Positions 33,572-47,016 of a DNA stretch of 64,000 nucleotides are shown here, piece by piece. Each line of letters begins with the position of its first letter. Position 1 is the stretch's first letter. A program made the position numbers and the translations under genes. Origin of the DNA: Zingiber officinale. Its lineage: Eukaryota > Streptophyta > Magnoliopsida > Zingiberales > Zingiberaceae. The stretch lies in NCBI RefSeq assembly GCF_018446385.1, contig NC_055987.1, forward strand, positions 10,997,705-11,061,704, read 5' to 3'. The notes beneath the pieces were generated by a model. It had not been told where the DNA came from. It made no database searches and saw only the letters and a list, made by a program, of their open reading frames with translations.

Positions 33572-34251
33572 ATGGAAGAAGATAAATTGAGGACGATCGA
33601 CTGCTTGAGAGGGAGGCTGTTGGCCGAGAGAGTGGCTTCAAAGGCTGCTAAGGAGGAAGCAGATAAGTTAGCCAAGAGGGCAAGTGCTATCTGAACACCA
33701 CCAAGAAAAGCAACTCTATCTTTTGATTTATTTTTTCTTCTTTTCCCTTACACATCTTCAAGTTTCTGCAGTTGCAAGAGCTGGAGGGGAAGCTTGCTGA
33801 AGAGATCAAATGCAGAGACAGAGCTGAAAGGAAGCTCAAGAAAGCTATAAAGAAATTGGAATCCAGCAGTGCATTAGGCGGCAATCGGCAAATGGAAATG
33901 CCTCTGAGTTCTGTCAGTTCTTCGTCCTCCCAATGCTTTTCTGTGGCTCGAAGTGGTCTGCAAGATGTCGAAATGAGGCCTTGTTCTTTGGTGTCAGAGG
34001 ATCTTATCAAAGGCGATGATGCCTCTGGGAGTTCAATGGGGGAATCAGCTCATCGAGTGGTTTCTCAAGATGACAATAAGTTGGCACTTGTTCCAGTAGG
34101 AGGGCAGCCGGTTGATACTAAGGACAACGTGCAGCGGGTTCTTTTGGCACTAAGAAATGCCAAAGAGCAATTGATTCAGTCTATAAGAATGAGGGCTGAT
34201 ATATATCCTTCAAGGGATTACTTTGCTTATCAGAGAATTAAACTGCCATAG
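33572..34251 (+). CDS. Small plant coiled-coil protein, function unknown
   Basis: Two exons, 33572-33679 and 33772-34251, encode 195 residues. The intron is GC-AG (AGG then GCAAGT, ending CTGCAG); this donor matches the consensus of plant GC-AG introns and keeps frame. Residues 1-68 are a charged alpha-helical region with heptad-like spacing (DCLRGRLLAERVASKAAKEE, then LQELEGKLAEEIKCRDRAER), very likely a coiled coil. Residues about 70-135 are serine-rich and disordered. The C terminus (VQRVLLALRNAKEQLIQSIR) forms another helix. There is no membrane segment or signal peptide. I do not recognise a named family and give no function; the helix-linker-helix layout is what one sees in small plant-specific scaffold-like proteins. 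The stop lies 498 bp before the histone H4 ATG, on the same strand. Confidence 0.75.
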
Positions 34252-34436
34252 TTCAACTGTCTTCTGCCAGATTTCCTATTAAATTTGAGTAAAAAGAAGA
34301 TATATTATTATTATTATTGGATAATTAGTGTAGATTAAATTTGATTAATCTACTGGCCGCGGACGAATTCGATTAACATGCCATATCAACGATCCTCGTG
34401 CCGCACTTACATCCAGTGACAGGCCTCCACCTCACC

Positions 34437-34552
34437 GATCCGCGTCTATCGAATTTTAATCAAATCCGTCCGCTCATCTCAACGCGATCAACGGACGTAG
34501 TCACCTCAAATCCGTTCCGAAGTCATCTAAACTCGTCTCGGCCACTATAAAA
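34437..34552 (+). promoter_or_regulatory. Histone H4 promoter: octamer and TATA box
   Basis: GATCCGCG (34437-34444) is the reverse complement of the plant histone octamer CGCGGATC, and TATAAAA lies at 34546-34552. The octamer is known from plant H3 and H4 promoters, where it supports expression in dividing cells, so S-phase expression is likely. Confidence 0.8.
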
Positions 34553-34617
34553 CCATCACCTGGTCGGGTCCTTTCCATCCCATCGAGTTCGAGGCTCCCA
34601 GGTGTCTTGCCTTCCAG

Positions 34618-34712
34618 GTTAGATTTCGCCCTCCGATTAATCGATCGTTGGACTGTGAATCTTTTTATCTGATATTCAATCCGTCTCATGTTAATTTCTT
34701 GGTTTGTTTTAG
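34618..34712 (+). other. Possible 5' UTR intron of histone H4
   Basis: CTTCCAG then GTTAGATTTCG, and a T-rich GGTTTGTTTTAG before GATTTG, look like a donor and an acceptor 95 bp apart in the leader. Most replication-type H4 genes lack introns, so the call needs transcript support. Confidence 0.45.
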
Positions 34713-34731
34713 GATTTGTTGTGATTCTTGA

Positions 34732-35061
<330 letters not shown>

Positions 35062-37170
35062 GGTTTTGTCTTTGTCAAAAGTCTTGCTGTCAAGAAAATT
35101 GGGGAAACAATTTGTCATCCTGTGTTGAAATTGCGGTATTAGGGTTTTTGCTATAACTATGTGGTGTTTTTGTTGCAATTGCTAAAGGTTTATGAATTGC
35201 TGCTGGTTTGCAACATTTTCCCCTCACGTTCAAGTAATCGGTTGCTTTGTTATCGTTGTGGGATGCCTTATTTAAGCTATTGGTGGTATTTACATTTATT
35301 TTGAGTGAAATATATTAGATGGTTTGTTTTATTTCGATATGTAGGCTCTCTATTTGGTTTATATCTTGTCCGTATCATTTTGTATATTTGCCTGGGGATT
35401 GATTGAGTAGTTGATTGGTACTGCAAGTTTTGTGCAGTGACCTTGTGTGCATCTCTTTTGGCTTAAGGTTGTTAATTGGTACTATGCCCAATTTGATGAA
35501 CTGGTTTTATGGCAAGTACTTTAAGTCAGGAACTTGGAAATATTTTACCCTCTATCCCACAATAACTGTTTTTTTATAAATGTAGCATTTGTTTATTTAT
35601 CTTTAGAAATTATGATATGAACAGTTTTGTGGATGTGGAATATAAAACTGGTGATTGATCGACTTGGCTGAGCACTTCTTTCTTTAGAAAGTTGCTTTGA
35701 CTTGTCCTTGTGGTATGATTACGCAGGCTTTCTGTCATTACAAAGGTCTTTGTTCATTCTCTTCTACATTGCTGTCTTATTGTGGTTATTCTGTTCATTT
35801 TAGTCTCATGTTTTTATAATCTTTGAAGTTCATTTTCTGTCAAAAAAAAGAAACTGCATTATTTTTAGCCCTTATGTGTCTTATCTATGTTTTTTGACTA
35901 GTTAGCCTGAGACTTCGTGGTTCTTATTTGATTGATCGTGATCACTTTCTGATTCAAGTTGGCAATTAAACTTTTGAACCATAAAATACCAAACTGTGAT
36001 GAAATATTTTGAAGAATGTCTGTACAAGTGTAGTGTGCATGTCAAATTTATGCTGCTTCTGTTGGCTAAGTAAATCCACAACATGAATTTGTGCTGGCTA
36101 AGGAATCATGACGTTCTAAAATATTGAAGCATAAATTCATGCTGTGGTGTTATGATTATTTAATATTTGTCTGATTATCAGTATTTAATATTCTGTTCTG
36201 CTTCTAGTTTTGATGCACTTATGTTTTTATCTCACAACTCATCTTATATGGAGCCATTTGACACTAAGTCACTTTTTTCCTCTTCTTATTTAGCATTTGT
36301 TGGTTAGAGAAGTGAATTGTTGAAACCTTGTCTCTGTAAACCTGTTTCTTTGGAATGATAAACTATTGACTTTATTCTCTCTTGTCAATTAGAAGCCTTT
36401 GGGAACTCGAGACAAAGGCAGATATAAGGTATTCTCTCTTGTCAATTAGCAGCCTTTCTTATAATCTTAGGCTTTCATGATTGGTATATTTTCAATTTTG
36501 AATATAGTCTGGTTTCTGAAGTGAGAGTTTTCATTTCTTTTGATCTAGACCTTGCTTGTTGATTGATATACGATCCTAGTTGATAGAACACAGTTTTCAA
36601 ATTCATGTTTGCAGTCATGATTTCAGAGCTTAGTTATCATAGTTCGGGTTATCTGACTGAAATGGAATGTTTGTATGTTGAATTAAATTAATCTTCAGGG
36701 AAACTTGATTGAAACCTGTATGTTTCTTTTTCTATTCCTTTTTTTGTGTTAATTTCATTAACTTACTATATGCACTGTTGTTCGTTTAAGAGGAAAGATG
36801 GGAACTTCGAACTGTCTAGGTGGTCCAGTAACTAAAGAAATTTATGACAAAGAAACTCATGCAAATTACATAAATTCTCAAACGACTAATGTTGTAAGAG
36901 AACCCCTTACTAACTTTGCTCAATGTCTTCTGACGGTGCAATATATCGGCCGATATGATATGCTGATAAGAGAAGGCGACACGGCAAGTTTGTAAAGTCA
37001 AATTTCTGATTAGTCCAAGTCAAAATCAAGACCACGTAACAAATCGTGTCTTCGAAGCCGCGTTCGAGAGAGTTGGGGTCCGTCACGCTCCCGCCCGTCC
37101 GTTCATTTCTTCATCCTTCTTCTCGACGATCTCCGCCTCCCTCACCGGCGCTTCCTCCTCCTCCTCCTCC
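35062..37170. other. H4 3' flank and intergenic DNA
   Basis: AT-rich sequence with no recognised gene. A 66-codon frame at 36798-36995 has no family resemblance. A short direct repeat (ATTCTCTCTTGTCAATTAG) occurs at about 36376 and 36431. The last 150 bp are the promoter and leader of the kinase gene. Confidence 0.5.
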
Positions 37171-37185
37171 ATGGGCGACGCATAG
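37171..37185 (+). promoter_or_regulatory. Upstream ORF (M-G-D-A-stop) of the kinase mRNA
   Basis: ATG GGC GAC GCA TAG lies in the leader, 54 bases before the main ATG at 37240, after a CTCCTC-rich stretch. The context CCTCCATGG has G at +4. If transcribed, ribosomes would have to re-initiate or leak past it, so it may lower translation of the kinase. The transcription start is not known. Confidence 0.5.
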
Positions 37186-37239
37186 GGTTAGGGTTCCCCC
37201 TCATTCTGTGCCACTTTGACCCTACTTCTTCCACCACCC

Positions 37240-40200
37240 ATGTCCTCCGGCTCCGTCCTCGTCATGCCCTGGTGGAAGAGCAACATCAGCGCCGACAATC
37301 TCATCTCCTCCTCCCCTTCCTCTGCCTCATCGTCTTCCTCGGCTACCTCCTCTGCGCCGAGAAAGGGTCGATTGAAGGACTCCCGCTTCTTTCCTTGGAT
37401 CCGACGTGACGAGCATCCTCGGCTCACCCGCCAGCGCAAGCTCCGCCACCTCACCGACCTCGAAATCGAGGCCTTGTCCCTCGAGGATCCCTCGTTCGCA
37501 TTCTCGAGTTCCACACCGGTCTCGCGCGCCGGGAGCAAAGGAGATGCCTTCCCCTCCCGATCTGCGTCCTCGCCCATGCTGTTGCCGCGCCCGCTCCCCC
37601 TTCCTGCCGTCTTGGTGCATCGAGATTCGGCCTCGGACCGGGGGTTGGGATCCTCTACGGTAATTTCCGTAGGATGTCCTCTTCCTTCGCCGTTGGAGAC
37701 TTTGGGCAGGGCGGAAGGGGATCAAGGGAATGGCACTGTCGCCGAGCCCTTGGCCCTTGCATCTGTTGCTAGAAGGTATGAATTTTTGTTGTTGTTATTG
37801 AGTGTAAATATCTGCGCTCGACACGTGTGTTGTGAGATCCTTGGGGCTCATTTTTTTCTCTTACCCTGCATATTATTTATGTTTGTATGGAATCTTGGTT
37901 TCTTTTCTTTGTAGTCCTGACGGTTCACCATGAAAAACATTTATATGATTTTTTTTTTGACAAAATTGAGGTTCTTAACATTGACATTAGATGGAATCTT
38001 GCTTCACATGATTCCTTCTTTCTTTTGGTCTAATATTTTAGCATACACCCAGGTCTTTCAATAACTGCCAGGTGCTTTGTGTATAGTTAGCGTAACTTTT
38101 TTTCCAGTTTCACTATTTTCTGTAATAGTTTTGACGTTATGATTGTGAGTATTAGCATATCATCACTGCAGTGGTGTCTTTATGAGAAGACATGAATGGG
38201 AAATTATTTTAGTGTGAGCATATAATTATATTAATTTGGTATTAGAACAAGAGCTTCATTATTCATTTTGGTGTACAGCAGGATGAGCTTGAAACAAAAG
38301 TAGATTCACCAGTTCTTTATATTATTTAAACTCCCTTTTTTTTTGAAAAAAAAATAATTATTTAAAACCCAAGTCTTGAAAGGGAAAGATCACCAAATGG
38401 AATCTCCCTTTCTATGATTTTCAACAAAACTAAATCCATCTTTAATGGAACTTTTTAATGCATATATGCCCAGTTTTACTTATTGTTTGAAGATAAATCA
38501 CACTATAATTGCATTTAGAAATCCATCTTACTGGTTTCCCCTGTCTTTTTAGAGCCAGATAAAATTACCAAGTTTTCTCTACCAAAATATCATTCTATCT
38601 CAACAATTTAATGTTCCCATTGACTCCTTGCCTCTCCTAATTAACACTAATATTGGTTTTAGAGGGCTTGTCTTGTTGCTAAAAATCATTCAAGCAGTAG
38701 GTTGTTGTTTAGGTTAAGGATTACGGTCTCATCTGCATTGTAATGGTTGTGAACAATTGCAACTATGATTATTGTTAATTAGCCCTACAGGCATGTTGCT
38801 GGGATGTAGGGAAAAAAAGGAAACTTCAAAGAAATAAGAAATCCAAAAAGAGTGCAAAAATTAAAATCTTAAGGGTGCGTTTGGTTCAAGTTATCATGTA
38901 TAACCTTGGTTATGTGATTACTAGGTAATCACATAACCAAGGTTATGGGGAATAAAACATAACCAAATGTTGTTTGGTTCAAACTAGGTAATGCAACAAA
39001 AACTTGTTTGTTTGAAGGTTTAATGAATACCTTAGTTTAATATTTTACCGTATTACCCTCAGTTACAAAATCAACTATACATATTATTATTATTATTATT
39101 TATTTATTTTATGTTTTTTTGCTTTTCTTTTTCTTGTATATTTTTTTACTTTTTTATGTGTTTTTTTTTATTTTTTTAATGTTTTTATATTATTTATATT
39201 TATATTTTTTTACATTTTTTAAAATTTAATTTTTATTTATTTATTTTATTTTTAAAATTTTTTTTTTTTTAAATTTTTATAAATTTTTTTTATTTTTAAA
39301 ATTTTTAAATTTTTTTAATTTTTTAAATTTTACATTTTTTAAAAAAAATTTAATTTTTTTATTTTTAAAATTTATATTTTTTAATAATTTTTTATTTTTA
39401 AAAATTATTTATTTTTAAAAATTTTAAAATTTTTTAAACATTTTTTTTTACATTTTTTAAATATTTTTTTACATTTTTTCTCTTTTTTCCATGTTTTTTT
39501 TTATCGGAGGGTATTTTTGGTAAAAAAAATTCGTTAACCCCGGAATCAAGAAAAACCTTACTTTTCTGAGGTTTTCCGATTCCGGGTTGCATGACCCTTT
39601 TGTTGACGTGTCGGGTATGGAACATTACTCGGGAATCATCGAATACCTAAACCAAACAAGGTTTTTGTTGATAACCTTGGATGGATAACCAAGGTTATCA
39701 AGAATAACCCCGAACCAAATGCACCCTAAAGGTCTTAAGTACTCTTGAGGTTATTCATCATCCAACATTACTGTAGCAGTTGTATTTGACATACATTGAT
39801 GCTAACCGAAAAATATTTGGGCATTCTGTTCATTTTATTTCACTGCTTGTAATTATTGCTACTCTTTTAGGCTACAATTTTATATGATCTTCGACAGCAT
39901 ATGGTTGGTGATAATTGAATAAGTAATTTCATTTGTCTGTGGTAAGAAATATTTTCATTGCTACATTGCTTAGTTCTTTTGATTTTAATACCAAAGAAAT
40001 GTTGTTGAATTGCATTTATTACACTCCAGTAAGTCAGCTTACCAGACTAATCTCCAGAGTAGACAACATGTTGACAAGCCATCAAATCTGACAACAATTA
40101 GTTACCGTAGGAAAGTATTGCAAGATCCAAATTCTTCTGGGACTATGAACTTTAAATTGAAGATTCCTGCTAATACTGTTGCAATTGGTGATTTTTCAAG

Positions 40201-43200
40201 CCCTATTGCTACTCCTGTACTCAGCCCTAGGAGATTGAGTAGTGCAGACTATTTGGCTTCTGGCAATGGCAGTACGGGCCTTCAAGTGTGTTCAGCACCA
40301 GAGGTCTCTACCATGGGTCTGGTGACAGTTTCTTCTTCACAGACTTCACCTGATAAGATGATTCATAGTCCCGAAAATTTTCCATTTTCTACTCCAAATA
40401 TTCAAAGTAATACTTCAAAATCTAGAAATCCTAGTGGGCCTTCTTCACCCTTGCACACAAAGAAGTTCCCAGAGAACTCAAATACAAGATACGACGGTGG
40501 TGGTAATGTAGAAGTGCACCCACTTCCTCTTCCTCCTGGGGCATCACCTGCTTCTCAACCAACTTTTTCTCATCAGAGTGCCGCAAAAGCAGAGTTGTCG
40601 CACAAGACTAATCAATGGCAGAAAGGAAAACTACTTGGAAGTGGAACATTTGGCAATGTTTATGAAGCCACTAACAGGTAAAAACATTTATAATCTTCAA
40701 TAGGTGGTATTTAGTTCCTTTTCTTTTTTCCTTTCCTTATAATTTATACACTTCGACAGACACACTGGTGCTTTGTGTGCAATGAAAGAAGTTAATATAA
40801 TTCCTGATGATCCCAAATCAGCTGAATGCTTGAAGCAGTTAGAGCAGGTTAGTTCTCAATATCATAGTTAGTTAATATATTTACTTAGATTATTTTGCAA
40901 GCCATATTACCTTCTCATTGGGTTTTTTCCACCTCGGTACAAAGTTAGCCAAATGCGTAGACATTAATGGTTTAGTATCAACCTCTGTCATCTTCCCTAA
41001 TCAGCTGATAATTTCAATTTCTGATGTCACTTGGTTGATATTTGCTTATTTGTGCTTTAGCTAATTTTGATTAACTTTTGTTCACTTTTCTGCAGGAGAT
41101 AAAGTTTCTTAGTCAATTTAAGCACCCAAATATTGTTCAATACTATGGGACGGAAACAGTGAGCTTTGTTTGTGGTTATCCTGAATCTGTCATCTTTGCT
41201 CTTTCACATCTTTATTTAGGATTTCAATTTTGAATATGCAGATTGAGGATCGCCTATACATTTATTTAGAGTATGTCCACCCTGGATCAATTAATAAGTA
41301 TGTTTGTCAGTATTGTGGAGCTATGACAGAATCAGTGGTGCAAAATTTCACCCGTCATATATTGAATGGGCTGATTTACTTGCATAGTAAAAACATCGTG
41401 CACAGGTCAGTGTTCTGATGCTAGTGAATCTCATTGCATATGTTTGGCTGTTCCTTTAGTTATCATGGGTAAACTTTGTTCCCCCTTAATTGCTTTCAAA
41501 AAATAATTTTTTTGCTATTCTGCCCAGAGATTGTATGGCAACTCACAAGTTAGAATTAGTTAATTTAAATGTTGTCAGAAAAGAAATAAACTATATTCTA
41601 AATGTTGTCCAATTTTGCATATTCATTAGGTTCTTATTGTTGATTTTTTTTTCTGTGTTTTTTTTTTTCATGATGCTTTGTTGCCATGATCATTGAAACT
41701 ATTCTAATATATTCACTTATTTATTTTTACCTTCTCAATGAACATGATATATGTTGAAAATTGATGCTCAAAAATACATGTTGGATTTATCTCAAGGAGT
41801 TTATTCAGGCAATGAGTTAGATTCTTCAGCAAGTTCTGATGGATTGAATTAAATGGAGGTCAATTTCGTTGAGAGCAGTGGCAATCTCTGATACAGAGAA
41901 AATAAGATTAAGGAGAATGATTTTCATGTTATAATTCAATTCCACTTGCCAAAGGAGTGTGCAATTTTTTTCCATTGCAAGGATCTTGGGAGTTGAATTA
42001 GCATGTAACATAGAATGAGGCCAGGGAAAAGGATGTAGATTATAATTTATATTATTCCTTGGAAAGCTGTATGGTATGGGTATCAGTCTATTAGAGGTAC
42101 TGATTGTGATGAAACTACATGCAGCAGGGATTCCTTGTAAATTTGGTTTAGAGGTACAAGATTAATAAGGGATAGTGATGTGGCTTGAACTAAATAGGTT
42201 AGACATGATGAGAAATATCTCGGAACCAATATTCTCTGTGATGATTTTTCTTAACTAAACATCTATTTTACTATGATGCAGTGTTTTTATAGCTAATTAT
42301 TCTAACCTTAAAAAAAGTCAATCTTCAGGTGCAATAATTAATAATGAAACTATAAAACATTCTCAATGATCATTTACTGCATCCCAAAGACTGGTACTTA
42401 GTGAGACAATCCAAAGAATCAAAACTTTGTCAAAGCCTTATCAGAAAATCTGAATATGAAATCTTTGGCATTAATGGATCTGTTTACATGGGGTCCTTTT
42501 GTGCTGCAGATTCTATTTGTGCAGTTAACATGGCATGTTGTGCGCATGCCTTTTGTTATGTTTCACATGCTCTTTCTCCTATATCTATGTTGCGCTTTGG
42601 TTAGATCTTGTAACTAAAGCGTGTTAGTTTCCTTAGTCCATTTTCTCATGGGTCCCACCTCATTTTCCTTCAAAACCAAAATCATATCCTAAAAGAAAAC
42701 ATGTAACATTATAGACTCCCTTCTATTCACCAAAGGCCAGAAGATTAATCCTATATGTTTTCTTGCCTATGTCTATCATGATCGTTATTCGTTGGAACGA
42801 TAAATTGCCTGCGGGGGTCTAATTTCTTAGTGGTTCTATTGCTTATCATTAACGATTTTCTGGGACTCACTTTTTGATCATCTATTCTTTCATTTTGAAG
42901 AGAGAAGTTGCATATACTGTTGCAACCTTGTGTATGATTTAATGATGCACACCTTTATCCCAATCAAATGCTAACCACTATACTATATATATCAGAGGCA
43001 TATTGTCTGGATTTTTTTCTGAAATATTTCATCTGTTATGATTTTAACAGAATGCATGCAAAAGGAGAATTTGAAATTTCTATTGCCAATAAGGTGTAAA
43101 GAACAGAAAGCCACTATATGCTCTTTTTTTGCCTGAAGACCGCCAGTTCTTGATGGTTTTTGTATTTCAATTTATGAATACAAATTATATTTCTGGAATC

Positions 43201-46200
43201 TTCTATATGCCACTAGTAACTTTGCACTTCGTTAACGTAGGCCATGTTTATTCATAGAAAGAATGCATTGTTTAGACACATATGTAACTCTAATCGCTAG
43301 TTCATTCCTACAGAGATATCAAAGGGGCAAATTTGCTGGTTGATGTGAATGGCGTTGTAAAGCTTGCTGATTTTGGGATGGCAAAACATGTAAGCTTACC
43401 TTTATGGGTATAATTGAGCTTTAATTTGTACACCAAGAATTATAATTCTTTCTGATATGTGTTTTATACTATAGAATCTGCATTGTGTGTGCTTTGGAGG
43501 GTAAATTATCTGATGTCATGGTATTGTCTATGTTTCCTTGTTATTGGTCTAGTTAATAGTCAATATACAACTAGTTCGTTGTGTTAGAGGTAACACTAAC
43601 AGCAGATATCTGAATAGTTTTTCGAAAAATAAACTTGCTAATTTATGTCTCTTTGAATATTCTCTTCTTTATACATATTGATTTTCTGGTTCTATTTTAA
43701 GATTTGTAATGAAAATAATATTTGAAAGAAAATATTTATAATGGTAGTGGCCAAATAAAAAAAGATTTAAACAACTAATGAGTTGCCAGTGTGCCACATT
43801 GACTAACATTAGTAATTTGATTTTTTTTTTCTTTTTCCCTTTAATCAGTTAAGTGGAGCAGCACCTACTTGTTCATTGAAAGGTTCACCGTTTTGGATGG
43901 CTCCGGAGGTATATCTTTTTCTTCTTGTTTTTTCCTCAAGCAGAATTCATTTTTTGCTTCTCCTTAGTAGTTTCATTTTCTCTTGTATAAATTCTTTCAA
44001 TTGGTCACTTTATTGAAGAATTATCTGTTTTTTGTTTGGTGACATAAAATAAGTTGTTTGACTCTAGAAAAGCAGTGTACTGTCAGAATCTATAGCATGA
44101 CTAACATGATTTGCTTCCATCGTCATAGGCATACCTTTGACAGGTTTGTATAGCTAAATAGGATAAGTACTTAATGATATGTTTAGCAATATTTGGTCAA
44201 AGCTCCTGAACTTTGTAATTTGAGGCAAAAGCATTGTATCTGAATTGTCTTATGATGGTGGGCCTAGTAGAAACATTTATACCTTTCTGGTTGGCCTACT
44301 GTTGGAGCAAAAATACTTGTGCAGATGAACTTCTGTAAGGCATTAACTTCCATCTTATGCAGCAGTATCACTAGCAGAAGCAAGAGCGTGGATAGCACAG
44401 GTATTCTGCTGGAAGGAGAGAGGATGCCATTTCCAGATGCACTCCAAATATTCTACGAATAAATCTAGCTTTTCTTTTGTATTTAGAAGCCAGTTTAGTT
44501 GAAGCGTATGCTTCTATATCATGCAGAAGCTTGCAGAAATACTAGCTCCTCACCTAATTTATTTAATATTCACTTGGCAGCATGTAAATCCAAACCTCGG
44601 AGATTGTTTTTCTGTAAACTCAATGTGTTTGTATTTTAAAAATTATAGTAGTTTGTCACATACGTAACTCTTCTGAACACTGAACCTGTTTTTTGTTCCA
44701 GATGTTGCAGGCTACTTTTAACAAAGAAATTGGATATGATCTTGCTGTTGACATTTGGAGTTTGGGTTGTACCATCATTGAGATGTTCACAGGGAAACAC
44801 CCATGGAGTGATCTAGAAGGGGTGTGTATTGTGTTGGGATCTGTGGCATTATTGTAGATGCTGCTAATATCTAGCTTAATATAGTTGCATTCTTTTTCCC
44901 AATTCCCTGATTAGTAAAGAAAAACCCTGATCTAGCTTATTGGTCTAGTACTTGGTTTCTAGCAAAGGATTTAATTAAAAGGATCAGATGGATAAAATAC
45001 GGACAAGGGATAAAAAAGATAACTATAGGACCATAACAAGATATGTGATCTCATCGGTGGAATATATTAATAGGTTAAATTATTTTAAAACTTAATTATT
45101 TGTTTATGAAGTAATTAGGGGATATATCATTTCTTGTCTTATTTTTCGAAGAATAGATCAATGTTGTAGACTTTTAAAAGAGATTTTACCATTTTGTTTG
45201 GATCATCTTCTAATTAATGAAATTTTAAATTCTCATATAGATGTTGTTCCCTATGTGAGATTATTTATTTTTTTCTCGGTGAGATTACTTACTCTTCAGT
45301 TGAAGGGGAGTTTTGACTCAAAGGTAAAGTTGTTGTCATGTGATCAAAAGGTCATGAGTTCGAATTCTGGAAACAGCCTCTTGCGAAAAACAAGGTAAGG
45401 TTGCGTACAATGGATCTTTCCCTGGGACCCCGCATGGCGGGAGCTTCGTGCACCGGGCTTTTTTTTTTTTAGATTACTTATTCTTCTGTTGCATCAGTCC
45501 TGCACTGCACATTTGCTACATATAGGATCTAAGTTCATTTCACTAGGTAACAAAGTTAGTGGTGTTTTCTCGAATCTGTTTAGACCTCAACCCCAATGCT
45601 AAATGTGCTTTGGGATGAAAATGAGGTGTTTATTAACTGCATACTCAAAATTTATTTCCTACTGAACCATCTTTCTAAAGCTACTATGGACAAAGTTATT
45701 TCCCAAATGTAACGTCTAAGTTATAAAAAAATATGGTATATTATGTTATTGTAAATATCGTATTAAATATTTTTTTGAATTGTTAGTAATTACTAATTAG
45801 AATAAAACTATAGTTATGTTTGTGTTAATAGAAAATTAAATTAAATATAATTCGTCCTCATCATTGTGGGTTCATCTCTAGATATTGTAAGTGTAGGTAT
45901 GTGCTGCTTTTAGTAGGTAGTAGCTTCTAGATCAAATGCTCTCAGATTCTGTCTCATTTGCTTCCTTCCGGCTGTACTGAACATGTTTTTGATTCTTCGT
46001 TTTCTCATCACTTGCCAAATAGATTAAAACGAAAACAATGAGGTTGCCAGATAGATATCTAAAGCGTAGCAGGTTAAATTTGAAATGGTGCCCTCTATTT
46101 TCTTGTAGATGTACTCCTTTTTCCTTAATTGTCGATTAATTTTGTCTGGAATGATTACAGCCCCAAGCAATGTTTAAGGTCCTCTGTAAAGATCCACCAA

Positions 46201-46841
46201 TACCTGAAACCTTGTCCAGTGAGGGCAAGGATTTCCTCCAGCGTTGCTTTCATAGGAATCCTGCAGAGAGGCCAACTGCAAATATGCTGCTTGACCATCC
46301 CTTTCTACGGAATGCCAACCACTACAATATTCACGGTTCTCTCCAGACTTTTGCTGGGATTAAACTCGTGAGTTGCAGATTTCCTTTATTTTGATGCATA
46401 GTTCTACCTGCAATTTTTTATAATACTCCATTATGTCTATCTTGACAGGCTAATTCTATTAGTTCAAAAGATCAAAGCAAATCCAAAAGTGAACCATGCA
46501 TGAAAAGGAAACACGTCTCCAATAGGTAAGCTTGTGTGAAGTTGGGAGATTTTGAATTGAATCTTTTTTGTATCATACCGAAAACAACTCTGATTACTTG
46601 TACTCGCAGCGAGAACAATCATTCTCCTCCTGAATTTCCTGAGTTAGCTGCCTCCCTTCTTTCAACTCATTCCGCTGCAAAGGTTTTCCCTAGTTTGTCC
46701 CCTCCTCGATCGAGTTACATTGTGCCAGTTCGATCTGTCTCTTCAGCAAATTCCCAGATTGAAGTGCAATTCAGTGCTGGAAATTTTCAATCCCATGCAC
46801 TGCCCAAACCTTATGGAAAGGAAGACAATAATCAGGTCTGA
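37240..46841 (+). CDS. MAP kinase kinase kinase, MAPKKK5/YODA-type
   Basis: Eleven exons: 37240-37775, 40030-40677, 40760-40847, 41096-41158, 41242-41405, 43314-43389, 43849-43908, 44702-44821, 46161-46367, 46449-46525, 46610-46841, giving 756 residues; all junctions keep frame. The kinase domain spans about 375-634: glycine loop GSGTFG (382-387), K404, HRD (499-501), DFG (519-521) and MEKK-type GSPFWMAPE (to 545). The N-terminal half is serine/proline-rich and regulatory, with the [12 protein letters not shown] motif (62-73) shared with Arabidopsis MAPKKK5. This serine/threonine kinase phosphorylates MKK4/5-type MAPKKs in immune and developmental signalling. An alternative start at 37264 (MPWW) resembles YODA's start. 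Introns hold a MITE and a SINE. A four-codon upstream ORF precedes it. Nothing suggests loss of function. Confidence 0.93.
38873..39726. mobile_element. Tourist-like MITE in kinase intron 1
   Basis: GGGTGCGTTTGGTTC at the left and GAACCAAATGCACCC at the right are inverted repeats flanked by TAA (38870-38872, 39727-39729). A subterminal AACCTTGGTTAT palindrome recurs at both ends. The core 39060-39480 is a long T/A low-complexity tract. It has no coding capacity. Confidence 0.85.
45303..45470 (+). mobile_element. Au-type SINE in kinase intron 8
   Basis: The 168-bp unit shows GGTAAAGTTGTTGTCATGTG, the B-box-like GAGTTCGAATTCTGG, GGTAAGGTTGCGTACAATGG and GCACCGGGC followed by a T run, the order found in plant Au SINEs. 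It is flanked by long target duplications starting AGATTACTTA (45282-45302 and 45471-45491), with two differences over 21 bases. Confidence 0.88.
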
Positions 46842-47016
46842 TTAGAGTAGGCTGAGTAGCTATGGACCTGAGGGAGTTAGTATTGTATTTATTATGAGGG
46901 ATTTCCAGGTCTTAGAATAAATGGAGTTCAACGAGGCTAATATCATTTGAATGACATTAAGATTCTTTAGAAGATTCACAATAACCTCAATGCATTTGTT
47001 GAGCTCATGGTATCAG
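46842..47016 (+). other. 3' UTR region of the kinase gene
   Basis: Sequence directly after the stop codon, with AATAAATGG at about 46917 as a possible polyadenylation signal. Confidence 0.5.

Noticed and set aside
36798-36995. 65-codon plus-strand frame between H4 and the kinase
   Set aside because: No family resemblance; the opposite strand is also open, as expected by chance in AT-rich DNA.
37188-37725. Minus-strand frames over kinase exon 1
   Set aside because: They are antisense to a GC-rich exon whose plus-strand protein is clearly of the MAPKKK family.
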